Positions 40,601 to 51,100 of a stretch of DNA of 64,000 bases are shown piece by piece (within the stretch, counting starts at the first letter, position 1; each line of letters begins with the position of its first letter). The stretch is from Mesodorylaimus sp. YZB2_4. Its lineage: Eukaryota > Nematoda > Enoplea > Dorylaimida > Dorylaimidae. The notes beneath the pieces were generated by a model. That model had not been told where the DNA came from. It did not search any database and worked only from the letters and a program-made list of their open reading frames with translations. A program made the position numbers and the translations under genes. The stretch covers positions 1,100,327-1,164,326 of the forward strand of contig JASANH010001537.1 in NCBI GenBank assembly GCA_030248295.1, in the 5' to 3' direction.

Positions 40601-42364
40601 AATCCAAATACTGGACACTGTCCACAACGTCCTTGATAGTGAATGATAGAATTTCCATGCCCATTCGACCAAGATCAGGTGCCGCCACTTCGCGTACCAA
40701 CGAGGCAAATTTATCTCGATCTTGATAAACCGCTTCCACAGTCATCGTGCCTAAAAGTTTAATTGTTCAGTGAAAAATGTAGAATCAAATCAAATCTCAG
40801 CGTGCATACCCAAAATGGCACGCAAATGGCCATCCAAAGTTTGTTGAATCACTTCTTGAATATGTTTGATAGATTTGCCCAAAAACTGTTCGCAAGCCGC
40901 CGCCAACAAACCTTTCTCCGTCATCACTTTCACTTGCGCCACTCCGGTCACTGTCAGCGGAACACCCTGCGCCGTTTCGACGTGCTCGCATCGAGGATTC
41001 AATGTCATTACTTCCAATGATAATCTGGAATATACAATTTCAATGACTTCTCCTACAAAAAATTACGTTTTTTTTATGTTTAATGCCCAATCCTTTTAAA
41101 GATCAGAAAAATCAAATTATGATCGAATATCTGCAGACTTCTATTTGTGGAAACAGGATTCGGCATTCGCAAGGCACTAATGCATTTTAGACATCAAAAA
41201 TACTGTTTTCCTAAAATTCCGTTATTTCATACATTTAAAAATTAACTGTTTTCCAGACCGACTGTAATCCCTGAATTCCATGTTTTCCATCCACCACGCA
41301 CTTTCTCCTTCTACCCAACCAATGCATAGTGACTCAGTTGCTCAACCCTCAGACCACGAGCCACACACTTTTCAGGAAAACTGCCCACATTAGGCCATTT
41401 TAAGCGGAAGGGCAGGTAAAATCGATATATTCAATTAGAATACCGACACTTAATCGAAACTGGAGCCACCCGCAAAGTAATTGCTCTCGGTCCAGTGATA
41501 CAGATGCGCAATTTTCAAGTTCCCGCAATTTATTGGACATTTTTTGTCAGCCTTATAATAAATGACTCGAGTTCACAAAATCCATGCCAAGTTCCTGTTG
41601 TCCTACCAAGTCGAAAAAAAGCTCCGGGGCATAAGAACAAGTTTTTCTCCCAGATGTAGTTTCGCTCAAATACATAAATAAAAATCTAGTTTACAGATGG
41701 AATATTAGAAATGCTATTATGCACTTTGCAAGTTTAGCCCGTCCCAATGCACTGTGCTCATTGATACAAGTCTCAAAGACACGTGTGTTAAGCTATTCAG
41801 TAATGATTCCAAAAAATTTCGAAAGTTTCCATTCGAAAGTTCGAAAATGATCCCGAAAATTCGCCCCTCGAGCGGATTTCCCTATGCTCTAATTCAGTGG
41901 ATTTCGCGAATTTTATGTTTTCTCTGCAACCAGTCTTTGCTTTAAGGTTTTGAAAGTTACAGGGATTCCATTTTAGGAAGTACAGGGATCCTACATCGTT
42001 GCAATATTAGACTGCAATTTCATTCCAAACCCAAACTTTCAAAAACAATATTCCCACCAAAAAACCCTGTTCCTACAACTGAACGTGCAAATATTGCCTG
42101 CACTCGCCCGAAATCAACTCCCCGAAGGCCCATCAAATATCTTACCTCTGCACGTCGGTCACGCACCACCAGGCCCATCCCCAACCGCCAGTCACATATT
42201 TCTTATTCGCCGCTCCACAGCAGCCACCTAAAAGACACGAAAAACAATTATTTCAGTATAATCTATCGCGCATAAACACAGTATGTACCATTCATGCATA
42301 AACAACACATCTTACCTGAGATCACCAACACCTCATTGGGACCCACCGTATGAATATTGCCCAT
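37667..42364 (-). CDS. FLOT2: Flotillin-2, 426 aa
   Basis: SPFH/PHB-domain scaffold on the inner face of plasma and endosomal membranes, forming hetero-oligomers with flotillin-1. Exons: 42316-42364, 42146-42227, 40810-41024, 40518-40750, 39492-39611, 38920-39000, 38730-38863, 38488-38671, 37667-37849, closing in frame. It begins MGNIHTVGPNE, then GGCCG and GGWGWAWWC. The PHB domain contains TLNPRCEHVETAQGVPLTVT and AACEQFLGK. The flotillin coiled coil (KAEAEKIKMIGSAEASAIEA) follows, and the end has LPPAVQALTGVNL, which favours flotillin-2 over flotillin-1. Length matches vertebrate FLOT2 (428 aa). Gly2 is kept for myristoylation, and Cys19 and Cys20 are kept, but the palmitoylated Cys4 of mammals is Ile here. 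Introns 2 (1.1 kb) and 4 (0.9 kb) are long, with no gene inside. Confidence 0.96.
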
Positions 42365-43003
42365 CCTATCGCTCTGCAATGCTTAGTTGGGCAATTTATA
42401 CTAAAACACTAAATTCCACTCGTTCGTTCTCCTTTTACAATTTTTTTTGCAAATTACACAATCTTGTGCAAGAAATAAAAAATTCATCAACGAAATATTT
42501 TCCTACGCGCGCACTTCAGTTTGGGTAAACTATAGTTTCAGATTCCGACTCCCGCCAAAATCTAGTTTCAATTTCCGCAACCCATTGCTTTTATAGGTTT
42601 ATTCAAAAACACATGTCATATGACGCCCCACGTGTCTAGAATATGCACAAAGCTCGTCAAGACTACCTAGTCAACAATTACAACCTAACCCTCCTCAATG
42701 ACCATCTGGACATAACCGTACATAGAAATCTCGTTCGTCGCACATACGAACGTGCTCGATGAGCTGAACAGGGGTCCATTATTTGCTCGTTTCGACCAGG
42801 CCAACTGCGAGGTCCTACTGTATAAGTATACAATCATACGCACACGCTGCGGCAGCCCTTACAGAACACTGTGAACAGGAAAACATCGCTCGCACACAAA
42901 CCCAGGGGCAACGCACACTCGCACACAAAGAGCACTGTCATAGCCAATAGTACCAAGTAGAGGAGTCCACGACTGGCTTGCACTGACCATTCTTCAAACC
43001 CGC
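42365..43003. other. Intergenic region between flotillin-2 and PPTC7
   Basis: 640 bp with the flotillin-2 promoter and 5' UTR and the PPTC7 3' UTR. No coding sequence or repeat recognised. Confidence 0.4.
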
Positions 43004-46000
43004 TCACTGATCGTCGCTCTTACCTCCCTCCGACTCTGCCCGCGCCTCCTCGCTTGTCACCGCTGCTATTATGACCGTAATATCGTCTGGTTTGCCGCCT
43101 AGCACACAAACACTCGTCAGTGTGAGCACACCACTACTATACACCAGAACGTATGTGCTTAGCGGGAGTCGAACCCCCTGAGTATCATTTATTACACAAG
43201 GAACACGGAGCCATTGGCTGTGGTGCCAACGTACAGCAGTCATGTCAGTCTGGTCTTGGTTATCTTAAAGTTCAAAATTCCGCCAACGCTCCAGGTAAAA
43301 CCATAGCACATAGCTGGAGCCGATAACCCTCCCCCCCCCCCCACCAGGGCTCGCCAATTCTGCATGTCAGATGGCCAATAAGAGAGTACTACGATTCTCC
43401 GCACTGGCTAGCAGAACAGACCAGCTTCGACTCAGGCTCACCGCACAAGATTCCCACCATGTAGTGATTGCTTGATACAATCAATAATCACAGCAGCCCA
43501 ATTTGCTGATGTTAGGATCCTTCTCTCCTAGCGTACTGTGACGGCCCGCTCCTACAGTACCCCTGAACTGTGATTCCAACTAGCGTTCGTCCGGGATCCC
43601 GAATCCCGAATTGAATGTTGCGAAGATGTTTCAGGAAGGGAGAGGAAAGCATTGGGAAGGGAAATCTGGAGCACATTTGGCGGATGACTGAACTGATAGT
43701 CGTACAGAGGAAAGAAGGGATTTATTTGCCGAGAGGTGACTGCTTCTCCGCTTTTTTGCTTACCTGGTTTTGAATGCAATGATAAATACTGTAGTAAAAA
43801 TTATGCAAGGAAAGAAAATCTTTGGCTCTATACTTGCTGCTACTAAGGGAACGTTGTAGTGTTCGGCCTTGACCTCGACCTCGAGGAAAAACGGCCGAGG
43901 TTCGAGGTTCACAAGCAAGATGCAATCAATAAGCTGTTTCCCAGTTTTAAAGGCTGGACGCACAAGTGTGCCTGTGCCTCACGCAAAAATTTGCGCAATT
44001 TTGCTGCTAGCTTAATTAAATCGCTGTGTAGGACTGCTTCGTCCAAATCCCTTGCCTTTTTATGCCCTTGGGTGAGTTGTCTCTTGAAGGTACAGTCAAA
44101 AAAGAATGGAAATTCACACAAACTTGCAGGAAGCATTACAAATTAAGTTGGGGACTGTTAGCAAAAACCTCGAGCCTCGACCTCGGCCCAACCTCGACTG
44201 CCAGCCCCGGCCTCGACCTCGAAAAAAGTCATCCTCGGCCGAACACTAGTAGGTTGTAGATCATCCATAGTACAGCGAATAAGTAAATGTGAAAAAAGCA
44301 CCCTTTAAAAATCCCGATCCTGGTCTTGATTCAGCTAGTCCGGATCCCGAACGAACGCTAATTCACTCAAGGCTCAAGTCGTGATGTACTGTATGCATCC
44401 CGACTGTCAATCATCATCCTCCAACAAACCACCACCCGCGACCACCCTTATCACTTACCTCTCGCATCAACCCCCAAGGCGCTCTTGGCTTTCTCCGCGA
44501 ATGGCGACATATGATTACGATCGAAGGCCAATCGACGCGCGGCTAAAGCTATCGAATTACACACGCGTTGAATACTGTCTTGATCGTACTCCCGCAATTG
44601 AGCCAATTCATTCTCGATCAACGATAAGGGCATGTTGTCGAACAGGCCGTCAGTGGCCAACAAGATCAAATCCCCTTCGTGAACACAAATGCTCGTCGTG
44701 TCCGCCGATTCCGGACTGAAATGACCAATCCATCACGCCCAGACCACTCCGCCTAAACTATACAAAGCTCACCTGTCACTCAAAAATCCACCCGATTCAG
44801 TATTCGGGGTCAAGGATAATTGAAAAGGCGTATTAAAATAATGTTGCTGTTCTTCCGATCGATGCACAATTTTACCTTGACGAACGACGAGGAAACCGGA
44901 ATCGCCCAAATTGGCCGTGTGCAGTCGGCCACTCTGACGATCCAACATGACCACACACGCCGTAGCACTGCCCACTAACCTTTGTCGGTCTGCCCGTCGG
45001 TGTAATTCTCGATACGAATCAGCGATCAAGGCGGCCGGTTTATGCGGCTCGAACAAACCGTCCCGAACTAATTGCTCGCACATGCGCATCAGGGAACGTG
45101 CGAATCGTGACGGGTCCACGCCGTACGTACGCCACCCGCCCACTCCGTCCGCGACACCTGAAATGCAATCAGCAGGTTGCACAATCGTGTTTGGGCCTGC
45201 AATGCATCCCTGTGCATGATTCCTCCCCCCACCCACGGGTCTCATGCTGGGTATGCATTGTACCACTGCACTGTACCTGCCCTGGGCAATTGTGACTTCG
45301 ACACAAAAATATTTTCAGACCAGATGATGGACAGGCCTGTTAGCGGTCTACAATACGTGACAACCATACACTATCTACAGCTGCACAGGTGCCTGAAGGC
45401 ATTAGTGGCAGCTAAGCCCAGGTCGTGGCATAATGGTTAAAAGGCGTCTGCCTCTCATGCTAGGTGCGCACTTACAGGGAAGGGTTCGACTCCCGCCTGG
45501 GCAAAAATGATTGTCAAACATGTGTTCCTTAGCCCTCGAGTGCGCCGTGTCGTGCTTGGCAATGGATAAAGAGGCTAAGACATGACATGATCCACCGTGA
45601 GTCGTCTCCTCACTTAACCCTTCAGAAAAATTAGCTGCAATTTATCGTTCGGTCGGTATCAGGGTTTTTAGCATGTTCTTTAATTAGGTCTATATTAAAA
45701 TCGGCACAGCTTTTGCAGAGTATAATTCGGGTAAGACTAACGTAAAAGGACCTCACAGAATTCCACTGTGCATAGTGCTGTCCCACCAACAGAAAAACTC
45801 AAAGCGTATCATTGAATACATTATAAGCCTATTCTTCTGTACTTCAATGCTTGGCTCCGAATTACCATGACGACTTTCACTGCTAGAGCTGATGACATCA
45901 GTCATTCCTTCCTGTTCTGCCTCGACGAACTGTTACAGCCTAACTGCATTTTTAGGGGCTATACTGCCATGAATTATTGGTATCGGTAGGGCCTAATTCC

Positions 46001-47297
46001 GACTATTATCGGCATCAATATATTGACCGAACGCTACCGAAATGTAAGGCATGCTTCGAAATATAATAGAGACACGAAGCACGACCGAAAGACAAAATGA
46101 ACCGGGGTTCTGACAGTCCCCCCCCTGGAGGGAAGTCATCAGTTAAACGAAGCACATAATGCCTGTATTTACCTGCTTTCTGTGGTACATCCTCTGCCTG
46201 CCTGCTAGTTTTGTCTTTACCTTCAGGCAACTCCAAACTGCGTATGGCACCACCTCATAAACACGGTCTTCCATCAGCCTCCCAGCAAGCAGGCATGCGC
46301 AAAACATTACTTTCCTAATAGGGTAGTACCCAAACAATATTGCATTTCTGACGACTGGTTCATTGCAAAAACCAGATGTATATTCCCCGCGCGTTATATT
46401 GAGCACGCCTTTTGGCACGCATATAATGTGTTACCTAGGATGAAAGTCCGTAACAAGTAAAAGGCACATACATTCCACCATCCAGTCCACTTCTTTTCTA
46501 AATTTTTTTGAAAACATGGGCAAAACAATAACAAATAAATAATTAACCACGTAACCGCGCCAGATTTTTTTTACTAACCTCGATTATAAATTTAACATGC
46601 AAAGTTTAGATTCGCGACCTGAGAAAACTTACGCTCGTCAGGCAAGTACCCAAGTCAAACACGCGCATTGCAGTTGTTCTATTCGACCCGACTAAAATCC
46701 CCTGTCCACCTAGTCTGTGTTTACTTTCCATGGCAGCGAGCTGACGCCAGTCTGACAAGCAGATTAACCACTTCTCAACTCTTGACTGAACCATTACGAA
46801 AACTCGACTGTTGAGTAGCCTAACCCCGGAGAAGTTTAGAGAAGAAAGGCACTAAGGGCAAAAATTAAAACGCTCCTGCCCAGACCTACGACATCACATG
46901 CTAGGTGTGTACTACTATATGAAGTAAAATCCAAAATCACAAAACTTTTCTTACCCACTACATCAGCAGTTTGATGCCAGGCAATAAAACACCTGAAAAT
47001 CCCATCAATGTCAAAACGGGATCCGCATTCGTTTAATCCTAAAACTTACGCATCGTCTCCGAATCCATCCCTCCTTAGCGCCGTACTAGGCCCATACATG
47101 AGGTCTTTCGGAAATCCCGAATAGGCCGACGTTAGCCGAGGGACCACACGCCGACTCAATGATTCCGCGGCGATCGGAAAGGCTTTCACAGTTCCACTTC
47201 CAGCAGCACTGGAAGTAACGAAACGAGCCGCTGCCACACGACCCGAATTCGCCACAAAACGAAGACTAAGTCGAGCATAATGCGGAAGAGAACTCAT
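43004..47297 (-). CDS. PPTC7: Mitochondrial PP2C-type phosphatase PPTC7, 340 aa
   Basis: Metal-dependent Ser/Thr phosphatase of mitochondria; in mammals and yeast it dephosphorylates import and metabolic proteins and restrains BNIP3/NIX mitophagy. Exons: 47050-47297, 46955-46992, 44773-45157, 44459-44715, 43004-43098, closing in frame. The 38-base exon 2 ([14 protein letters not shown]) is too short to see as an open frame but fits perfectly. The N-terminus is rich in Arg and Ala without acids, as in a mitochondrial presequence. PP2C metal-binding aspartates are in [17 protein letters not shown] and GKPDDITV. The strings [13 protein letters not shown] and [14 protein letters not shown] are diagnostic. 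The N-terminus is longer than the 304-aa human protein. Intron 2 holds a SINE and intron 4 a nested pair of MITEs. Confidence 0.95.
43581..44360. mobile_element. hAT-like MITE, second copy, in PPTC7 intron 4
   Basis: Starts TAGCGTTCGTCCGGGATCCC and ends GGATCCCGAACGAACGCTA. Internal words shared in order with the copy at 1063 include TTGAATGTTG, TTTGGCTCTA and GGTTGTAG. Flanks ATTCCAAC and ATTCACTC agree at only 5 of 8 positions, so the target duplication has decayed. Interrupted by a second element at 43857-44248. Confidence 0.75.
43857..44248. mobile_element. Second hAT-like MITE nested inside the first
   Basis: 392 bp, ends TAGTGTTCGGCC and GGCCGAACACTA. The subterminal arms are packed with CTCGACCTCG and CGAGGTTCGAGG words in inverted orientation. 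Flanks GAACGTTG and GTAGGTTG match at 6 of 8 positions, and the host sequence continues normally on either side, as shown by alignment to the copy at 1063. Confidence 0.75.
45418..45600 (+). mobile_element. tRNA-derived SINE copy (best preserved)
   Basis: Head GGTCGTGGCATAATGGTTAA, then AAGGCGTCTGCCTCTCATGC, a long variable-arm-like TAGGTGCGCACTTACAGGG, B box GGGTTCGACTCCC, body with CTTAGCCCTCGAGTGC and end GACATGACATGATC. The long spacer between anticodon loop and B box suggests a class II (Leu/Ser-type) tRNA ancestor. In PPTC7 intron 2, antisense to the gene. Confidence 0.8.
46090..46160 (-). repeat. Possible LTR-retrotransposon junction (polypurine tract plus LTR start)
   Basis: The minus strand reads CCTCCAGGGGGGGGACTGTC followed by AGAACCCCGG. 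A G-rich tract followed by TGTCAGAACCCC resembles the polypurine tract and 3' LTR start of Ty3/Gypsy elements. No protein domain was recognised upstream and no second LTR was found in the window, so at most this is a remnant. Confidence 0.3.
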
Positions 47298-48165
47298 GGC
47301 TGAGTCTATTCTTGTCTACATCAAGTTCCAAAATTTCGACTTTGTCGTCATGATTAGCAAAAAATATAAAGAAACAATGGACAAGCTTTTTAGTAAAACC
47401 CTAACAGCACCGTCGGTTTTCAAAATACTCTATAAAAATGATGAATGTTTTATGTTTTTTCCTAAAATTTGCACGTGCGCCCATCCCGAGTCGCGTGCGC
47501 ACATGTGTGCAAAGACAGTGTCGCTGCTTATGACATGTGATGCGTAGGCTCAAATCATTTCAGCGCGAAATTTAGAAAGTTGGTACATGGGAAACATCAA
47601 ACACCCCATATTCAACATGGAAACGAAATATGTACACTACATCTACCGCCGCACCGAACCTGCGATACTATATCCGCTAGGATTCCGCTCTAAAAGACTT
47701 GCGGTGAAGGGGAGTACGGGAGTGAACGCCAGGAGGAGAAGAGGATTTTGCATCTTCGTGTTCTCATGGTTTTGTCTTCTTTCGCGATATGCACGGCCCT
47801 GTTGCATAAAAGTCAGAATAAGCCAAGTCGTTTTGACAACTAAAGTGCATTCATGCCGTGACAGTTCAAGGAGGCCAACTTCTGATCAGGACAACTCGCC
47901 AAGTGAATGAAAATTTGTCATGTGCTCAGAAATGCGACTTTTCCTCTTTTTTATGCAAGGGAGCGCAGTAGTCAGTCGTTTCCCTCGTGTGGCGAGCTTA
48001 CTAGTGATAGATAACTGCGCATACAGTATAGCCATGGATTACAGTACATGCAAATACCAGACTACATGTCAAGCGTACAGGCTAAAGGGCGCCAAATTCA
48101 AACAATACAGTAACCAGTGTTGCTGCACAGGAGTATCAAACCAGACCAGACCTTCACTCATCACT
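47298..48165. other. Intergenic region between PPTC7 and the ABCA gene
   Basis: 870 bp with the PPTC7 5' region and the ABCA 3' UTR. No coding sequence recognised. Confidence 0.4.
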
Positions 48166-51100
48166 TTACACGTTCGTTGATTCTGTCAGATTGATCGCCG
48201 CCGAACCATGTCCCACCATAGCCATGTTGTCGTAGGCCACCTGCTGCTGCTGTTGCTGTTGTCTCTGGGCCATGTCGACGAAGACACGTTCCAAGGTCAC
48301 CTGCGACATGGTGAAGTCTTCGATCAACCTGGGATTGGCACTTCGACAGGCAGTCAATGTTCCGAACAAGTAAGACAGCCTCATGGCACCGGTGCTGGCT
48401 CCAACTTCGTACTGCAGCATAGTGCCGTGTTCCTCGATGAGTATGGAGTCGGGCAATGCATTGGCCAAGTACTGCTTGAGTTGTTCGATGGCTGCCGATC
48501 GTCCTTCGCCACCGTCATCGGCAGTCAACTTGATTTTGACCGTGTATCGATTGCCAAACTTATCTTTCAAGTACTGCACTGATCCAATGCAACACAGCTT
48601 GCCACGTGCCATGATCACTAGTCGATGGCACAGGGCTTCGCATTCGTCCATGCTGTGCGATGTGAGCACCACCGAACATCCTCGGGCCACTGCTCTCTCG
48701 ATGCACGTCCACGTCCTTCGTCTGGCCCCCGGATCCATACCGCTCGTCGGCTCGTCCAAGAATATCACAGGCTTGTAGTCCATCAAGGCCAAAGCAAAAT
48801 TCAATTTCCTCTTGTTGCCTCCCGACAACTGCTTGGCCAACTTGTGGGCGTGTTCGACCAAGCCCACCTCCTCGATCAATGATTCTACCATCTCCGACAC
48901 GTTGGCCGTGGGCACGCCCCTGAAGGCGGCAAATAGACGCAGGTGTTCGCGGACTGATAAGTTATCAAAGAGGGTGTTCTCCTGGGGACAGTAACTGATA
49001 TTTCGGGCCAGTTTCAGTTTCTCACTAACCACATTCCTCCCTTCGATCAGCACGTGACCACTGGTCGGCGACTGGAAAGCAGTCATTATTCTGAACAGGG
49101 TCGTCTTGCCAGCACCGTTCACACCCAACAGGCCGAAGCACTCCTGCCTCGGAATGCTGAAGGTGACCGAGTCAACCGCTGGTACCGCCGCTTTAGGGTA
49201 CCTCTTCGAAACTCTCCTCACCACCACCGGCTCGTCGGAGGATCCACTCCGCATGACCCTCGCTTCCTCCTCGATCACATCCGGGTCCGTTCCTGGTGGA
49301 TAGACAGGGGGCGGGGCGTCGACCGCTTTGTCCTTGCCCCTAATGGTCAGCAGTCCATTTATGGCGTGCTCGATCACGATCAATAGAGTTAGCCAGACGA
49401 CAGCCATGATGTACGCCTCGACCATGCGTCTGCCCAGGAAACTCATGTCGTAAAAATCAATTGGTAGTGGATTAGTGTTTTTGACACCTTGGAGCAGTCC
49501 AATCATGACAGCTCCATCGGCCAGCTGGTAATAAGGGATGAGACGCAGGACATAATTCACGTAAATTGACCACTCAAAAATAGAATCACATGACATTCCT
49601 GGCATGCAAGTCATTTTGGCATAAATATTTGAAAATTCAAAGGAAGTGAATGAAAAGCTGAACGACATGGCCAGAAAGCCGCACCCGATGATCACTCGAT
49701 TGACACCAACTGCTGACTTGAATCTGAACGATAACAAGTAGATGAATCCAATGGCACCCAGTCCATATGGTATCAGTATGTTGACATATTCTCTCATGTT
49801 CGATTTCGCATTGTTCGGAAAAATAGCCAATAAAATCATAATCAGAGCCATGGTCAACATGTATTGAACAAAGTCCCACACGAAATTGGCCAGCCAGTAG
49901 GCGCTGGGTTTGACCCCGCTGACGTACTGCAGCTCTTTCAAATTCTCCACCTTCTCCTGCTGCACACTGATGGCTATACCGAACGTGGCGAATGTGAAGG
50001 CCAATATCATCAGGGTGGCCTCCATGACATAATTTATTATTTGCAGGACAGTATCAGACACCGATGCTTGCTGACCTGGGGGCTTTGGGAAATTAATTTG
50101 TTCAGCATAAGCTTCGATCGTTGCTCCTGACTCATTCGAATAAGTCTGCAGAACCAGGTTATTAAATGCATTCAACATGGCCCTTTTCGTGTCTGCTCTC
50201 GTCCACACGACCACGTACGAGTCGGGTGTGCTGTTCTTCAGGACCATACCCAGTGGTTCATCTTCGACGAAGACATAACTGAATTTGGAATAAAACTGGA
50301 ATCCGCCCGTTATCCAATGAGCGGATTGATTAGCAACCAGGACCCAATCCATGGCGTCCATGTTCGGAGGCAACTGGTAGACCAGGTCTTCGCTGGGTGT
50401 CGTCCAGTGCCTGACCTGGCGAGCATTGCCTTCCTCGCAGTACGCGTTGCAGTCTTTGCACGAATTCTTGCCTGCGCTCAGCGTGATATTTTCCACATCC
50501 CAGGGCAACTCGATGTCCCTCGACTTGCCACACGCGAACCCATCGAAGCCACCGGGACATCTCGGCCCTAAGCCCTGCTTGACCAGTGTGCCCATGAGGG
50601 GGTCCACCTGCGTCGGCTGTGTGTCCTGCTTGTTCTGGTAGAAAAGGACGTTGTTCTTGTACCTGTTGTAAATGTGCATAGGGGTCGCCCTCGAGCCTTT
50701 CGGTTGCACAACTTTGCTGCTGGTCAGTAGAAGGATGGCGATGAAGGTCAGTGGCAGCAGGATTTGTATGGCGATGGTGGACGGGGTACGAATGGTCAGT
50801 ACGGCCCGTTTGACCAGCACGGCCACGAATTGGTGCAACCACAGTCGGATGCCTTTTCTGTTTGTGTAGTTCACTTGAGTGCTGTAAGACAGGCTCCGGC
50901 CCAGCCTTTCCTCAGTTCCGTCGGTGGGCTTCTTCTGATTGGTCTCTAATTCAGCCGCAGCGAAAAAGGCTTCTTCCAAGGTTGGTTCAGATATACCAAA
51001 CGTGGATACTCCGATTTGGTCGCGTTGGTCTTCGATCGACGTCAGCAGGTTGATCATTTGTTGACTCCTGGCGTAGTCCTTTGGCACAGTGAAGGTCAAG

